64,000 bases of DNA from Brachybacterium saurashtrense (GCF_003355475.1 NZ_CP031356.1:2108001-2172000), one strand, 5' to 3'. Positions 42,616-52,015 are shown, numbered from the stretch's first letter. Notes: a model not told the origin generated them from the sequence alone. Translations and numbers: made by a program.

Positions 42616-43713
42616 CTACTGCGCGACGGCGACCTCGGCACCGGCCTCGGCGGAGGCGTAGCAGGCGTCGATGACGCGGGCGCGGCGCAGGGCCTGGGAG
42701 CCGTCGTGGGCGGCGACGTCGCCGGAGCGCACCTTCTGCAGGAAGTCCGCCACCGCGGCGGCGTGGTTCCCGTCGGCGCCCACGGCGGGCCGCAGCTCGG
42801 CGGGGATCCCCGCGACCTCGGTCCACACGGTGATGGTGGGGCCGTCGGGGCCGCCCCACTCGATGGTGGCGCCGCCCTCGGCGCCGTAGAGGGCGACGTA
42901 GCAGAGGTCGTGCGGGATCCACTGCGCCCAGCTGGACTCGAGCAGCATGGTGGCCCCGCCGTCGAGGCGGAGGAAGGCGGTGGCGAGGTCCTCCACCTCG
43001 AAGGGGGTGCCCTCCTCCACCTGGGAGATGCCGAAGCCGGAGCCGCCGCGGCCGCGCGGCCCGAACTCGGCGTGGGTGCTGGCGGAGACGGCCGTGACGG
43101 CGGGCTCGCCCATGAGGTGGAGGGTCATGTCGAGCATGTGGATGCCGATGTCCATCATGGCGCCGCCGCCGGCGCTGCCCGCCTTCGTGAACCAGGTGCC
43201 CAGGCCCGGGATGCCCTGGCGGCGCACCCAGCCGGTCTTGGCGTAGTACAGCGGACCGAGCACGCCGGAGTCGACCACGTCCTTGAGCGCGGTGACGTCC
43301 CCGCGGCGGCGGTGGTTGAAGGACACGTCCAGCACCCGGCCGGCGCCCCGCGCGGCCTCGACCATGCGGGCGGCGGCCTCACCGGACTGCGCCATCGGCT
43401 TCTCGGTGATGACGTTGACCCCGGCCTCGAGGGCGTGGATCGCCATCGGCTCGTGGAGGAACGTGGGGGTGGCGATGGAGACGACGTCCAGCTCGGCCTC
43501 GGCGAGCATCTGCTTCCAGTCCTGGTAGCGGCCGGGGACCTGGTGCTCCTCGCCGAACTGCTCCAGCAGGTGCTCCTCCATCGCGGAGAGGGCCACCAGC
43601 TCGACGGTGGGATCGGCGGCGTAGGCGGCCACGTGCTGCTGGCCGGCCCAGCCCAGTCCGATCACGCCGGCGCGGAGGCGGCGCGGAGCGCCCTCGGGTG
43701 CTGCTGAGGTCAT
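42616..43713 (-). CDS. Gfo/Idh/MocA-family oxidoreductase
   Basis: A 365-residue NAD(P)-dependent dehydrogenase: nucleotide loop GVIGLGWAGQQHVAAY, the EKPMA motif with catalytic Lys (NVITEKPMAQSG), and the late MMDIGIHMLDMTLHLMG with the catalytic His/Asp. It oxidises or epimerises a sugar or inositol. ATG at 43713 has GAAGGGA 10 nt upstream. It follows the ROK regulator by 113 nt on the same strand; with the adjacent sugar importer and glucosidase it makes a carbohydrate-use module. Confidence 0.9.
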   Translation of the reverse strand: MTSAAPEGAPRRLRAGVIGLGWAGQQHVAAYAADPTVELVALSAMEEHLLEQFGEEHQVPGRYQDWKQMLAEAELDVVSIATPTFLHEPMAIHALEAGVNVITEKPMAQSGEAAARMVEAARGAGRVLDVSFNHRRRGDVTALKDVVDSGVLGPLYYAKTGWVRRQGIPGLGTWFTKAGSAGGGAMMDIGIHMLDMTLHLMGEPAVTAVSASTHAEFGPRGRGGSGFGISQVEEGTPFEVEDLATAFLRLDGGATMLLESSWAQWIPHDLCYVALYGAEGGATIEWGGPDGPTITVWTEVAGIPAELRPAVGADGNHAAAVADFLQKVRSGDVAAHDGSQALRRARVIDACYASAEAGAEVAVAQ

Positions 43714-43826
43714 GGTGGGTGGTTCCCTTCGGTTGGAGGCGGGTCGGGTCCCGGTCGCCGGGCGGCGGCCGGTGGGCGGTGGCGGAGGTGAGGGTGGGCG
43801 CGGCGCGGCGTGCCCGGGGGGAACTC

Positions 43827-45053
43827 TCACACGTCTGGCGCGAGCAGGTCCAGCGGGTCGGCGTGCAGGCGGGCGAGGGCCAGCTCGATCGCGCCGCGCA
43901 CCACCACCTCGCGCCCCAGCGTGCTCGCCTCGAGCCGCGGGTGCGGCGGGGTGGCCAGGCGCGGCAGAGCGGAGCGGGCGTGGATCAGGACCGGCTCGAT
44001 GGCCTCGGCGATCGCACCGGCCACCAGCACCAGCTCCACCCCGAGCAGGCTCGCGAGGATCGAGGCGATGCGGGCCAGACGCTCGCCGATGCGCTCGAGC
44101 ACGGCCTCGGCGAGGGGGTCACCGTCCCGCGCGGCGGCGAAGACGTCGACGGCGCTGAGCCGGTCCGGGGGCACCGCGCCGAGCACGGGCGAGGTCTCCC
44201 CCGCGGCGAGGGCGTCGAGGGTCCAGCGTCGTGCGAGGGCGGCGACGCCGTCGGCCCCGCGCTCGTCGCCGAGCACGTCGTCGAGGAAGCGCATCTCCCC
44301 GGCACCGCCGTCGGCCCCGCGCAGCAGCCGTCCGTCGACCACGAGACCGGTGCCGAAGCGCTCCCCCATGAGCAGGGCGGCCAGGTGCGGGCTGTCGGCG
44401 GCGGCCCGCTCGGCGAGGACGGCGAGGTTCGCGTCGTTCTCGACCACGACGGTGCCCTCGAGCGCCTCCACGAAGCCGGGGTTCATCGCGGGCCAGTAGC
44501 TGAGGTCGCCGACCGGCGAGCGACCGTCGGCGTCGACCGGGGCGGGGACGCCGACGACGGTGAGCAGGCGCGGGCGGTCCCCGGCGCCGGCCCGCTCGAC
44601 GACCTGGTCGAGCAGCGCGCGCACAGCCTCGACGCGGAGCTCCGCCGCTGCCGCGCCGCTCTCCGCGTCGGAGCCGTCCAGCGCGCCGTCGAGCGCGGTG
44701 CGGACGGTGGCGAGCTCACGGCCGCGCAGATCCGCGGCGCGGGCGGTGAGGGTGTGCTGGCCGGCATCGACCGCGAGCAGGACGGCGGCGTCCTCGCTGA
44801 GCGCGAAGTGTCGGGCGGGGCGGCCGCGCTGGGCGGCCCCTGCGGTCGGCGCACCGGAGACCTCGTGGAGCAGCCCGGCCTCCTCGAGATCGGCGCAGAC
44901 GCCGAGCACGGTGGCGCGGGTCAGCCCCGTCGCGGCCATCGCGTCGGTGGCGGTGAAGGCCTCCCCGCGCAGCGCATGCTGCATCAGCGCCTGCCGGTTG
45001 GCCCGCCGCATCAGCTGCGGGGAGCTGGCCCCTCGATCCTGCGCTGTTGACAT
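43827..45053 (-). CDS. ROK-family transcriptional regulator
   Basis: A 408-residue protein with an N-terminal winged helix (ANRQALMQHALRGEAFTATDAMAATGLTRATVLGV) and a ROK sugar-kinase-like domain (LAVDAGQHTLTARAADL, VVGVPAPVDADG, VVENDANLAVLAE). No clean ROK zinc motif CxCGxxGC is seen, as in many NagC-type regulators of actinobacteria. It is divergent from the sugar-importer operon and should control it in response to a sugar. ATG at 45053. Confidence 0.9.
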   Translation of the reverse strand: MSTAQDRGASSPQLMRRANRQALMQHALRGEAFTATDAMAATGLTRATVLGVCADLEEAGLLHEVSGAPTAGAAQRGRPARHFALSEDAAVLLAVDAGQHTLTARAADLRGRELATVRTALDGALDGSDAESGAAAAELRVEAVRALLDQVVERAGAGDRPRLLTVVGVPAPVDADGRSPVGDLSYWPAMNPGFVEALEGTVVVENDANLAVLAERAAADSPHLAALLMGERFGTGLVVDGRLLRGADGGAGEMRFLDDVLGDERGADGVAALARRWTLDALAAGETSPVLGAVPPDRLSAVDVFAAARDGDPLAEAVLERIGERLARIASILASLLGVELVLVAGAIAEAIEPVLIHARSALPRLATPPHPRLEASTLGREVVVRGAIELALARLHADPLDLLAPDV

Positions 45054-45158
45054 GGCTCACCCTCCGCCCCATACTTCCGATAGACCGTAAATATAACGTC
45101 TTGCGTATACATGATCGCACTGATCACGCGTGTCCGCACCCCAGTCGCGAAGGAGACG
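45054..45158. promoter_or_regulatory. Divergent AT-rich promoter/operator between the ROK regulator and the sugar importer
   Basis: The stretch 45077-45110 (contains CGTAAATATAACG and GTATAC) is clearly AT-rich, and holds -10-like TATATT (reverse) and TATAAC (forward) hexamers on opposite strands. It is the only regulatory-looking DNA between the divergent genes, and probably the ROK operator. No perfect palindrome longer than 6 bp was found. Confidence 0.5.
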
Positions 45159-46436
45159 ATGGTGTCCCCCTCTCCCGAAGCTCCCGTCCCGTTCACCCGC
45201 CGCAGCCTGCTGGCCGGGGTCGGCGGCGCAGTCGCCGCCACTGCCCTGTCCGCCTGCGCCGGGGCGAGCGGCACGTCCCAGCTGACGCTCTACCAGTCCA
45301 AGCCCGAGGCGATCCCCTACTTCTCCCGGCTCGCCGCCGATTTCACCGAGTCGCAGGGGCGCTTCGCCGTCCAGCACGACATCGCCACCAACCTCTCGGC
45401 CAGCTTCGTGCGCAACAGTCCCCCCGATCTCGGCTGCCTCAACTACAACCTCGAGATGGGCCGGTTCATGGAGCGCGGCGCGCTCTCGGACCTCTCCGAC
45501 CTGCCCGAGGCGGGGCGCATCCGCGAGGACGTCGCCGAGCTGGCCGAGTGGTACCCGACCTTCGAGGGCCGCACCAGCGTGCTGCCGTACTCGGTGACCG
45601 CGGCCTCGGTGATCTACAACCGTCGGATCTTCGCCGAGCACGGCCTCGAGGTGCCCACCACCTGGGAGGAGTTCCTGGCCGTCTGCGAGACGCTGCAGGG
45701 CGCGGACGTCACACCGATCTACGCGACCTTCCTGGACGCCTGGACCGTGGCCCAGGGGCTCTTCGACTACACCGTCGGCGGCCTGGTGGACGTGCGCTCC
45801 TTCTACGCGTCGATGCACGAGATCGGCGAGGACGTCGGCCCGGACTCCGAGGTCTCCTTCCAGCGCACGATGCTCGAGCCCGTCCAGCGCATGGTCGAGC
45901 TGGTCGAGTACACCAACAGCGACGCGGGCAACCGGGGCTACGGCGACGGCAACACCGCGATGGCCCAGGGCCGCGCCGCGATGTACTTCCAGGGCCCGTG
46001 GGCCTTCGGCGAGATCGCGAAGGCCGGCACCGACGTCGACCTGGGCACCTTCCCGCTTCCGATGACCGACGACCCCGCCGATCTGAAGGTCCGCGTGAAC
46101 ATCGACCTCTCCCTGTGGGTCCCGGAGGCGGCGAACGAGAAGGAGGGGGCGCGGGCGCTCGCGCAGTTCCTGATGCGCCCGGAGGTGCAGAACCCCTACA
46201 ACGAGGAGTTCCTCGCCTTCGGCACCACGAAGGACGCCCCGCCGGTGACCGACGAGCGCATCGCCGAGATGCAGCAGTACTACGACGAGGGCCGCTTCTA
46301 CATGGGCGCCTCGCAGTTCATCCCGAACTCGATCCCCGCCCAGAACTACATCCAATCGATCGTCGGCGGCGCCGACCCCGAACCGGTCCTGGCGCGCATG
46401 GACGCCGACTGGGCCCGGCTCGCCTTCCGGGAGTGA
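45159..46436 (+). CDS. Extracellular sugar-binding lipoprotein (family 1 solute-binding protein)
   Basis: A 425-residue binding protein. A twin-Arg-like RRSLLAGVGG signal ends at the lipobox LSACAG. The mature part follows the MalE type: VIYNRRIFAEHGLEVPTTWEEFLAVC, AMAQGRAAMYFQGPWAFGEI and DLSLWVPEAANEKEGARALAQFLM. It captures an alpha-glucoside-type sugar, judging by the glucosidase downstream. AAGGAG lies 3 nt before the ATG at 45159 and 6 nt before the next GTG (45162), so the latter may be used. Confidence 0.9.
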   Translation: MVSPSPEAPVPFTRRSLLAGVGGAVAATALSACAGASGTSQLTLYQSKPEAIPYFSRLAADFTESQGRFAVQHDIATNLSASFVRNSPPDLGCLNYNLEMGRFMERGALSDLSDLPEAGRIREDVAELAEWYPTFEGRTSVLPYSVTAASVIYNRRIFAEHGLEVPTTWEEFLAVCETLQGADVTPIYATFLDAWTVAQGLFDYTVGGLVDVRSFYASMHEIGEDVGPDSEVSFQRTMLEPVQRMVELVEYTNSDAGNRGYGDGNTAMAQGRAAMYFQGPWAFGEIAKAGTDVDLGTFPLPMTDDPADLKVRVNIDLSLWVPEAANEKEGARALAQFLMRPEVQNPYNEEFLAFGTTKDAPPVTDERIAEMQQYYDEGRFYMGASQFIPNSIPAQNYIQSIVGGADPEPVLARMDADWARLAFRE

Positions 46437-46467
46437 TCTCGCCATGACCCAGCAGCAAGGAGCGTCG

Positions 46468-47394
46468 ATGACGACCGCACCGCACCGCACCGCGCCCGAG
46501 GACGGCCCCGAGGCGAGCGCACCGGTGCGCTCGCGCCGCCGTCGGACCGATCCCCTCTACCACCTGTTCCTCTTCCCCGCCCTGGCGCTGTTCACCGCTG
46601 CGGTGACCGTCCCGGCGGTGCTCGGCTTCGCCTTCAGCTTCACCAACTCGATCGGCTTCGGGACCTGGGACGTCATCGGCCTGCGCAACTACATCGCGAT
46701 GTTCCGCGATCAGGGGATCCTGGGCTCCTACGCCTTCACCCTCGGCTTCGCGCTGGTGACCGTGATCCTGGTGAACGTCTTGGCCTTCATGCTCGCGGTG
46801 GGCCTGACCTCGCGGATCCGCTTCGTCACGGCGCTGCGCACGATCTACGTGATCCCGATGGTCATCTCCGGCATCGTCATCGCCTTCGTGTTCCAGTACC
46901 TGTTCGCCAACACCGTGCCGGGCATGGGCCAGGCGATCGGCTCGGACGCGCTGTCCGTCTCGATCCTGGCGAGCCCGGACTGGGCCTGGCTGTCGATCGT
47001 GATCGTCACCGCCTGGCAGTCGATCCCGGGCACGATGCTGATCTACATCGCGGGCCTGGTCACCATCCCCGGCGAGGTGTACGAGGCCGCCTCCATCGAC
47101 GGCGCCACCGGCTGGCAGAGCCTGCGGCGGATCACGCTGCCGCTGGTGTCCGGGTTCATCGTCATCAACACGATCCTGGGCTTCAAGAACTACCTCAACG
47201 CCTACGACATCATCGTCGGCCTCACCGACGGCGGGCCCGGCATCGCCACCCGCTCGGTGGCGATGACCATCTTCCGAGGGTTCGAGGGCGGCGACTACGC
47301 CTATCAGATGGCCAACGCGATGGTGTTCTTCCTGATCTCCATCGCCCTCGCCCTGCTCCAGCTGCGCGTCACCCGAGGAAGGACGGCGTTCTGA
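46468..47394 (+). CDS. Sugar ABC importer permease (MalF/UgpA type)
   Basis: A 308-residue permease with six spans and the coupling motif YEAASIDGATGWQSLRRITLPL that docks the ATPase. ATG at 46468 is chosen over 46444 because AAGGAG lies 5 nt upstream. It follows the binding protein by 31 nt and precedes the second permease by 2 nt. No ATPase gene is in the operon, so an MsiK-like shared ATPase from another locus must power it (family knowledge plus inference). Confidence 0.92.
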   Translation: MTTAPHRTAPEDGPEASAPVRSRRRRTDPLYHLFLFPALALFTAAVTVPAVLGFAFSFTNSIGFGTWDVIGLRNYIAMFRDQGILGSYAFTLGFALVTVILVNVLAFMLAVGLTSRIRFVTALRTIYVIPMVISGIVIAFVFQYLFANTVPGMGQAIGSDALSVSILASPDWAWLSIVIVTAWQSIPGTMLIYIAGLVTIPGEVYEAASIDGATGWQSLRRITLPLVSGFIVINTILGFKNYLNAYDIIVGLTDGGPGIATRSVAMTIFRGFEGGDYAYQMANAMVFFLISIALALLQLRVTRGRTAF

Positions 47395-47396
47395 TC

Positions 47397-48305
47397 ATGT
47401 CCTCTGCCACTCCTGCCGCCACCACGGCCACCCCCTCCGCGACCGCCCCCACCGCGCCCCGCCGCAGCGCGCGGCGGAAGGTGGGACGGGACCGCGTCAA
47501 CCGCACGGCGACCGTCCTGCTGATGCTGGGCTCGCTGACCGTGCTGGTGCCGCTGTTCGTCACCGTGAACATGGCGCTGAAGACCACCGAGCAGGCGGCC
47601 GACGGGAATGCGTTCAGCCTGCCGGATCCGCTGACCCTCTCGAGCTTCGTCGAGGCCTGGAACCTGACGAACTTCCCGCGCGGCTTCGCGATCTCGATCT
47701 TCATCACGGTCGTCGCGGTGGTGGGCGAGATCGTGATCTCCGCCCTCGCCGCCTACGCGATCGTGCGCAACTGGGACCGTCGCCTGTTCCGCTGGTCGTT
47801 CTTCTACCTGCTGGCGGCGATGTTCATCCCGTTCCCGGTGGTGGCCCTGCCGCAGATCCAGCTGACCGGCATGCTGGGGCTCGACAACCCGCTGGGGGTC
47901 GCGATCCTGCACATCGCCTTCGCGCTGGCGTTCAACACCCTGCTGTTCACCGCGTTCCTGCGGACGATCCCGCTGGAGCTGGAGGAGTCGATGCGGATGG
48001 ACGGCGCCGGCACCTGGAAGGTGTTCTGGCGGCTGATCCTGCCGCTGCTGGGGCCGATGTGCGCGACCGTGGGGATCTTCGCCTTCATCCAGTCCTGGAA
48101 CGACTTCATGATGCCCTCGCTGATCATCTCGGATCCGACGCTGCAGACCATCCCGGTGCTGCAGAACATGTTCCAGACCCAGTTCAGCAACAACTACAAC
48201 GTGGCCTTCTCGTCCTACCTGATGGCCATGGCGCCGGCGATCATCGTCTACCTCGTCGCGCAGCGCTGGGTGATGTCCGGCCTCACCCAGGGCGCGATCA
48301 AGTGA
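47397..48305 (+). CDS. Sugar ABC importer permease (MalG/UgpE type)
   Basis: A 302-residue permease with six spans after an Ala/Thr-rich N-terminus. The coupling loop reads LEESMRMDGAGTWKVFWRLILPLLGP. It ends VMSGLTQGAIK, the usual MalG C-terminus that also contacts the ATPase. ATG at 47397 lies 2 nt after the stop of the first permease. Together they form the sugar channel. Confidence 0.92.
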   Translation: MSSATPAATTATPSATAPTAPRRSARRKVGRDRVNRTATVLLMLGSLTVLVPLFVTVNMALKTTEQAADGNAFSLPDPLTLSSFVEAWNLTNFPRGFAISIFITVVAVVGEIVISALAAYAIVRNWDRRLFRWSFFYLLAAMFIPFPVVALPQIQLTGMLGLDNPLGVAILHIAFALAFNTLLFTAFLRTIPLELEESMRMDGAGTWKVFWRLILPLLGPMCATVGIFAFIQSWNDFMMPSLIISDPTLQTIPVLQNMFQTQFSNNYNVAFSSYLMAMAPAIIVYLVAQRWVMSGLTQGAIK

Positions 48306-48330
48306 CGCGCTGACGCTCCCGCGCACTGCC

Positions 48331-48353
48331 CGGCGGGCGCCGGGCGCCCGCCG
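48331..48353 (+). terminator. Hairpin between importer and glucosidase
   Basis: A perfect 10-bp stem (48331-48340 with 48344-48353) with a 3-nt loop, 25 nt after the second permease. It may end or attenuate the transcript before the glucosidase gene. Confidence 0.55.
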
Positions 48354-48447
48354 GCCGGGTCCCGGCGCCCGTCGGCCAGCGCCCGGCATCCGGGTTCCGA
48401 CGCCTGCCGTTCGGCGGGTGCCGGCCGGGTTCCGGCGCCCGTCGGCC
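48353..48447 (+). repeat. Pair of 25-bp direct repeats, 70 bp apart
   Basis: 48353-48377 and 48423-48447 are identical except for one base (both begin GGCCGGGT). They lie in the gene-free 228-bp gap before the glucosidase. Their function is unknown; they resemble the GC repeats near 42536 and 11133. Confidence 0.8.
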
Positions 48448-48533
48448 GGTGCGTCCCGTCGGGCGGCGCGTCCCGCCGCCCTCGCTCGACTCCCCCTCAC
48501 GACTCCCACCCACGACCCGGAGGTTCTCCCACC

Positions 48534-50237
48534 GTGACCACTGCTCCCACCACCGCTCCCTCCGCCCTGCAGGCCGATCCCGACTGGTGGCGCCAGGCGG
48601 CCGTCTACCAGATCTACCCGCGCTCCTTCGCGGACGGCAACGGCGACGGGATCGGCGATCTCCGCGGGATCATCTCGCGGGTGCCGTACCTGCGCAGCCT
48701 CGGGATCGACGCCGTGTGGCTGAGCCCGTTCTACCCCTCGGCCCTCGCCGACGGCGGCTACGACGTGGACGACTACCGCGACGTGGACCCGCGGATCGGC
48801 ACCCTCGAGGAGTTCGACGAGATGGTCGCCGCCCTGCACGCCGCCGGGATCCGGCTGATCGTGGACGTGGTGCCGAACCACTCCTCGGACCGGCACGAGT
48901 GGTTCCAGGAGGCGCTGGCCTCGCCGAAGGGCTCCGACGCCCGCGCGCGGTACATCTTCCGCGACGGCCGGGGCGAGAACGGGCAGGAGCCGCCGGCGGA
49001 CTGGACCTCGATCTTCTCCGGCCCGGCCTGGACGCAGGTCCCGGACGGGCAGTGGTACCTGCACTCCTTCGCCACCGAGCAGCCGGACTTCAACTGGAAG
49101 CATCCCGAGGTCCGCGAGGACTTCCTGCGCACCGTGGCGTTCTGGTCGGATCGCGGCGTGGACGGCTTCCGCATCGACGTGGCGCACGGCCTGGCGAAGG
49201 ACCTGCCGGAGGAGCTGCCCTCGGCGGCGGAGCTCTCGGCGATGCCGAAGGACGGCACCCATCCGCTGTGGGACCGCGACGACGTGCACGAGATCTACGC
49301 CGAGTGGCGCGAGCTGTTCGATCGCTACGATCCGCCGCGCATCGCCGTGGCGGAGGCCTGGGTGGACTCCCCGGAGCGCCGTGCGCGCTATGCGAGCCCC
49401 GAGGGGCTCGGGCAGGCGTTCAACTTCGACCTCATGGAGGCGGACTTCGACGCGGCGCACTTCCGGGAGATCGTCACCGACAACCTGGCCCAGTCCGCGC
49501 TCACGGGCTCATCCACGACCTGGGTGTTCTCGAACCACGACGGCGTGCGCCATGCGACGCGGTACGGATTGCCGCCTCGGGCCGGCCGCCCCGTGAAGCA
49601 GGGCGCCGAGTGGGTGCTCGCCGGCGGGCCGGAGAGCGGCATCGACCGGGAGCTGGGACTGCGCCGGGCGCGTGCGGCCACGCTTTTCGAGCTGGCGCTG
49701 CCGGGCAGTGCGTACCTGTACCAGGGCGAGGAGCTGGGCCTGCACGAGGTGGCGGAGATCCCGGACGCGCAGCGGCAGGATCCCGCGTTCTGGCGCACCA
49801 CGACCGAGGACCGCGGCTTCGACGGCCTGGGCCGCGACGGCTGCCGGGTGCCGCTGCCCTGGACCCGCACCGGCCCCTCGTTCGGGTTCGGCGCCGCGGG
49901 TGCCCACCTTCCGCAGCCGGCATGGTTCGCGGAGGTCTCCGTCGAGGCGGAGGACGGCGCGGCGGGCTCGACCCTGGAGATGTATCGGGCCGCGCTGCGG
50001 CTGCGCGCGGAGCTGCAGGGCGAGGAGGTGCTGGAGTGGGACGAGCAGATCTCTACCGGCGACACGCTGGGGTTCGTGCGGCCCGACGGCTGGGTGAGCG
50101 TCACCAACTTCGGCCTGGCGGCGACGGCCCTCCCGGAGGGCGAGGTGCTGCTGTCCAGCAGCCCCTTGGAGACGACGGCCGACGGCGACGCCGTTCTGCC
50201 GGGGTCGACCACGGTGTGGCTGCGCCGGTCGGTGTGA
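48534..50237 (+). CDS. GH13 alpha-glucosidase / oligo-1,6-glucosidase
   Basis: A 567-residue TIM-barrel enzyme. The GH13 catalytic residues are seen as Asp in GFRIDVAHG, Glu in AVAEAWV and Asp in SNHDGVRH; VVPNHSSDRHEWF is the conserved calcium/first region. The opening VYQIYPRSFADGNGDGIGDL is the GH13 subfamily 23/31 type. It should cleave alpha-1,4 or alpha-1,6 glucosides imported by the transporter upstream. No signal peptide, so it is cytoplasmic. GTG at 48534 has GGAGG 10 nt upstream. Its last 850 bp overlap the antisense HNH frame. Confidence 0.93.
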   Translation: MTTAPTTAPSALQADPDWWRQAAVYQIYPRSFADGNGDGIGDLRGIISRVPYLRSLGIDAVWLSPFYPSALADGGYDVDDYRDVDPRIGTLEEFDEMVAALHAAGIRLIVDVVPNHSSDRHEWFQEALASPKGSDARARYIFRDGRGENGQEPPADWTSIFSGPAWTQVPDGQWYLHSFATEQPDFNWKHPEVREDFLRTVAFWSDRGVDGFRIDVAHGLAKDLPEELPSAAELSAMPKDGTHPLWDRDDVHEIYAEWRELFDRYDPPRIAVAEAWVDSPERRARYASPEGLGQAFNFDLMEADFDAAHFREIVTDNLAQSALTGSSTTWVFSNHDGVRHATRYGLPPRAGRPVKQGAEWVLAGGPESGIDRELGLRRARAATLFELALPGSAYLYQGEELGLHEVAEIPDAQRQDPAFWRTTTEDRGFDGLGRDGCRVPLPWTRTGPSFGFGAAGAHLPQPAWFAEVSVEAEDGAAGSTLEMYRAALRLRAELQGEEVLEWDEQISTGDTLGFVRPDGWVSVTNFGLAATALPEGEVLLSSSPLETTADGDAVLPGSTTVWLRRSV

Positions 50238-52015
50238 TCGGTCCTGCCCCCTGCGAGGCGGGACGGCGGGTGCTCGCGAGCTGAGCGCCTCGCGGTCCCG
50301 GGGCAGTCGTGGGGCGGTCGCGGTCGCGTCGCGGTCCCCGGGGTGGTCGCGTCGGGGTCCCGAGGTGGTCGCGTCGCGGGCCCGGGGCGGCCCCGGGGCG
50401 GGATCCGCCGGGTGAGCAAGGGAGCCGCCGTGCTCGCGTGCCAGGAGTCGGTCTCGCTCCTGCCGATGATGCCCGGCGGTGCGCCGGGCGGCTCGTCGCC
50501 GGGCAGTTCCTCGGCGTGCAGTTCCTCGCCGGGCAGCTCCTCACCGGGCGACTCCCCGGCGGGCGGTGGCGGTGGCGGCACCAACGGGCCGAGGCGCGCC
50601 GGGGAGGTCGCCGCCGTGGTGCCGCCGAGGCCGGTCCAGGCCACCCGGTGCCCGGGATGCTCGGGATCCTCGACCCGCTCGATCCGCGCGCTGTCGGTCT
50701 CCTTGAGGGCGTTGCAGCGGGCGCACAGCCCCTGCCCGTTGTCGATGCTGGTGGCACCGCCCTGCGCGAACGGCACGATGTGGTCGTGCTGTCGCACCGG
50801 CGCGCCGCAGAACGGGGCGCGGCAGGTGCCGTCGCGCCAGGAGAGGAACCGCCGCATGGCGGGCGGGAACTCGCGCGAGCGGGAGTCGAGCGCGACCAGT
50901 TCTCCGCAGGTGGGATGCGTGTAGAGGCGGCGCAGCGTGGCGCGCACCTGGGGGCCGTCGGGCCCGCACCTGTCCACCTCCGGGGTCTCGGGCTCGGCGA
51001 GCGCCTCGCGCAGCTGCTCGCGCACGGCCTCCGCCGGCACAGGGCCGTAGCCCTCGATCCCGGCCGGGTCGCCGTCGCCGGGCGCGAGCAGGGCCCGATC
51101 GGTGATCATCACCCCCACCTCGAGGGTCACCGGCTCCATCGCGTCCTCGCGGCGCAGCAGCGTGTCGGTGAAGGCATCGGCCATCAGCGCGCCATGCCCC
51201 TCGCGCGAGCCCTCGGCCCGGCGCCGCTCCGCCTCCAGGCTCAGGCGCTTGTGGACGAGCTTCGCGTCGAGCGCGGGCAGGTGGGCGCTCACGGTCGCCA
51301 TGCCGTGCTCGCCGGGAGTGAGCGTGACGTGGCGGTCCGCGCGGGCCACCTGGTGGCGGCGGGCGGCGCCGGCGGGGTCCAGCTCGCCGACGGCGGCGGC
51401 CACCGCGGCCCGCCACCGCCGCACCCCGGCACCGTCCATCCGCGGGAGATGCGCGTGCAGCGCCTCGTCCACCGCGCGGCGCTGGGTCTCGTCGAGCGGG
51501 GCCGTGGAGGAGGCGGTGGCGTGGGCGACCGTGCCGGTCACCTTCCCGCTCGCGAGCGCGGTGAGCATGCGCGGCATCGAGCCGACGAGACGCCGGGCCG
51601 TGGCAAGGCTGCTGCGGGCGGCGGCGGGCGAGCGCCGTGTCACCAGCGAGACGTCCCGAGCGCTCTGCGCATCCGCCTGGCGGATCAGGCGCTCGAGCGG
51701 GGGCAGCGCCGCGTCCTCGTGGGCGGCGTCGGTGCGGGCGGCGTGGACGTGGTCGCGCTGGGTGGCCTCCGCGAGGGCCACCACGGTGCGGGTCTCGAGC
51801 GCGTCGAGCGCGCTGCGCACGTCGTGGAGCGTGTCGAGCAGGTTCTTGTACTCGCCGCGGGGGCGGCGCCCCACCTCGAACATCGCCCTCGGCGCGGTGG
51901 CGACGGCGGTGAGCAGGAAGTCGGCATCGCCCAGCAGCTCCGCGAGGGCCGACGGGCCCGCCTCGTGGAGCGCGGCGAGGGCCTCGTCGGGCCCGGTGCG
52001 CGATGACCTGTCCAT
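49388..52015 (-). CDS. DUF222/HNH endonuclease with a very long C-terminal extension antisense to the glucosidase
   Basis: An 875-codon frame from the ATG at 52015. Residues 1-390 are a DUF222 region and an HNH nuclease domain follows (CRAPFCGAPVRQHDHIVPFAQGG, then DNGQGLCARCNALKE, near 395-440). After a Pro/Glu linker with EELPGEELH repeats the frame never meets a stop until 49388, and its last ~280 codons lie opposite the glucosidase. The true end is probably near 50240 or in another frame, with the stop lost by a repeat-length change. DUF222/HNH proteins are the actinobacterial 13E12-repeat type. Confidence 0.75.
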   Translation of the reverse strand: MDRSSRTGPDEALAALHEAGPSALAELLGDADFLLTAVATAPRAMFEVGRRPRGEYKNLLDTLHDVRSALDALETRTVVALAEATQRDHVHAARTDAAHEDAALPPLERLIRQADAQSARDVSLVTRRSPAAARSSLATARRLVGSMPRMLTALASGKVTGTVAHATASSTAPLDETQRRAVDEALHAHLPRMDGAGVRRWRAAVAAAVGELDPAGAARRHQVARADRHVTLTPGEHGMATVSAHLPALDAKLVHKRLSLEAERRRAEGSREGHGALMADAFTDTLLRREDAMEPVTLEVGVMITDRALLAPGDGDPAGIEGYGPVPAEAVREQLREALAEPETPEVDRCGPDGPQVRATLRRLYTHPTCGELVALDSRSREFPPAMRRFLSWRDGTCRAPFCGAPVRQHDHIVPFAQGGATSIDNGQGLCARCNALKETDSARIERVEDPEHPGHRVAWTGLGGTTAATSPARLGPLVPPPPPPAGESPGEELPGEELHAEELPGDEPPGAPPGIIGRSETDSWHASTAAPLLTRRIPPRGRPGPATRPPRDPDATTPGTATRPRPPHDCPGTARRSAREHPPSRLAGGRTDHTDRRSHTVVDPGRTASPSAVVSKGLLDSSTSPSGRAVAARPKLVTLTQPSGRTNPSVSPVEICSSHSSTSSPCSSARSRSAARYISRVEPAAPSSASTETSANHAGCGRWAPAAPNPNEGPVRVQGSGTRQPSRPRPSKPRSSVVVRQNAGSCRCASGISATSCRPSSSPWYRYALPGSASSKSVAARARRSPSSRSMPLSGPPASTHSAPCFTGRPARGGNPYRVAWRTPSWFENTQVVDEPVSADWARLSVTISRKCAASKSASMRSKLNACPSPSGLA

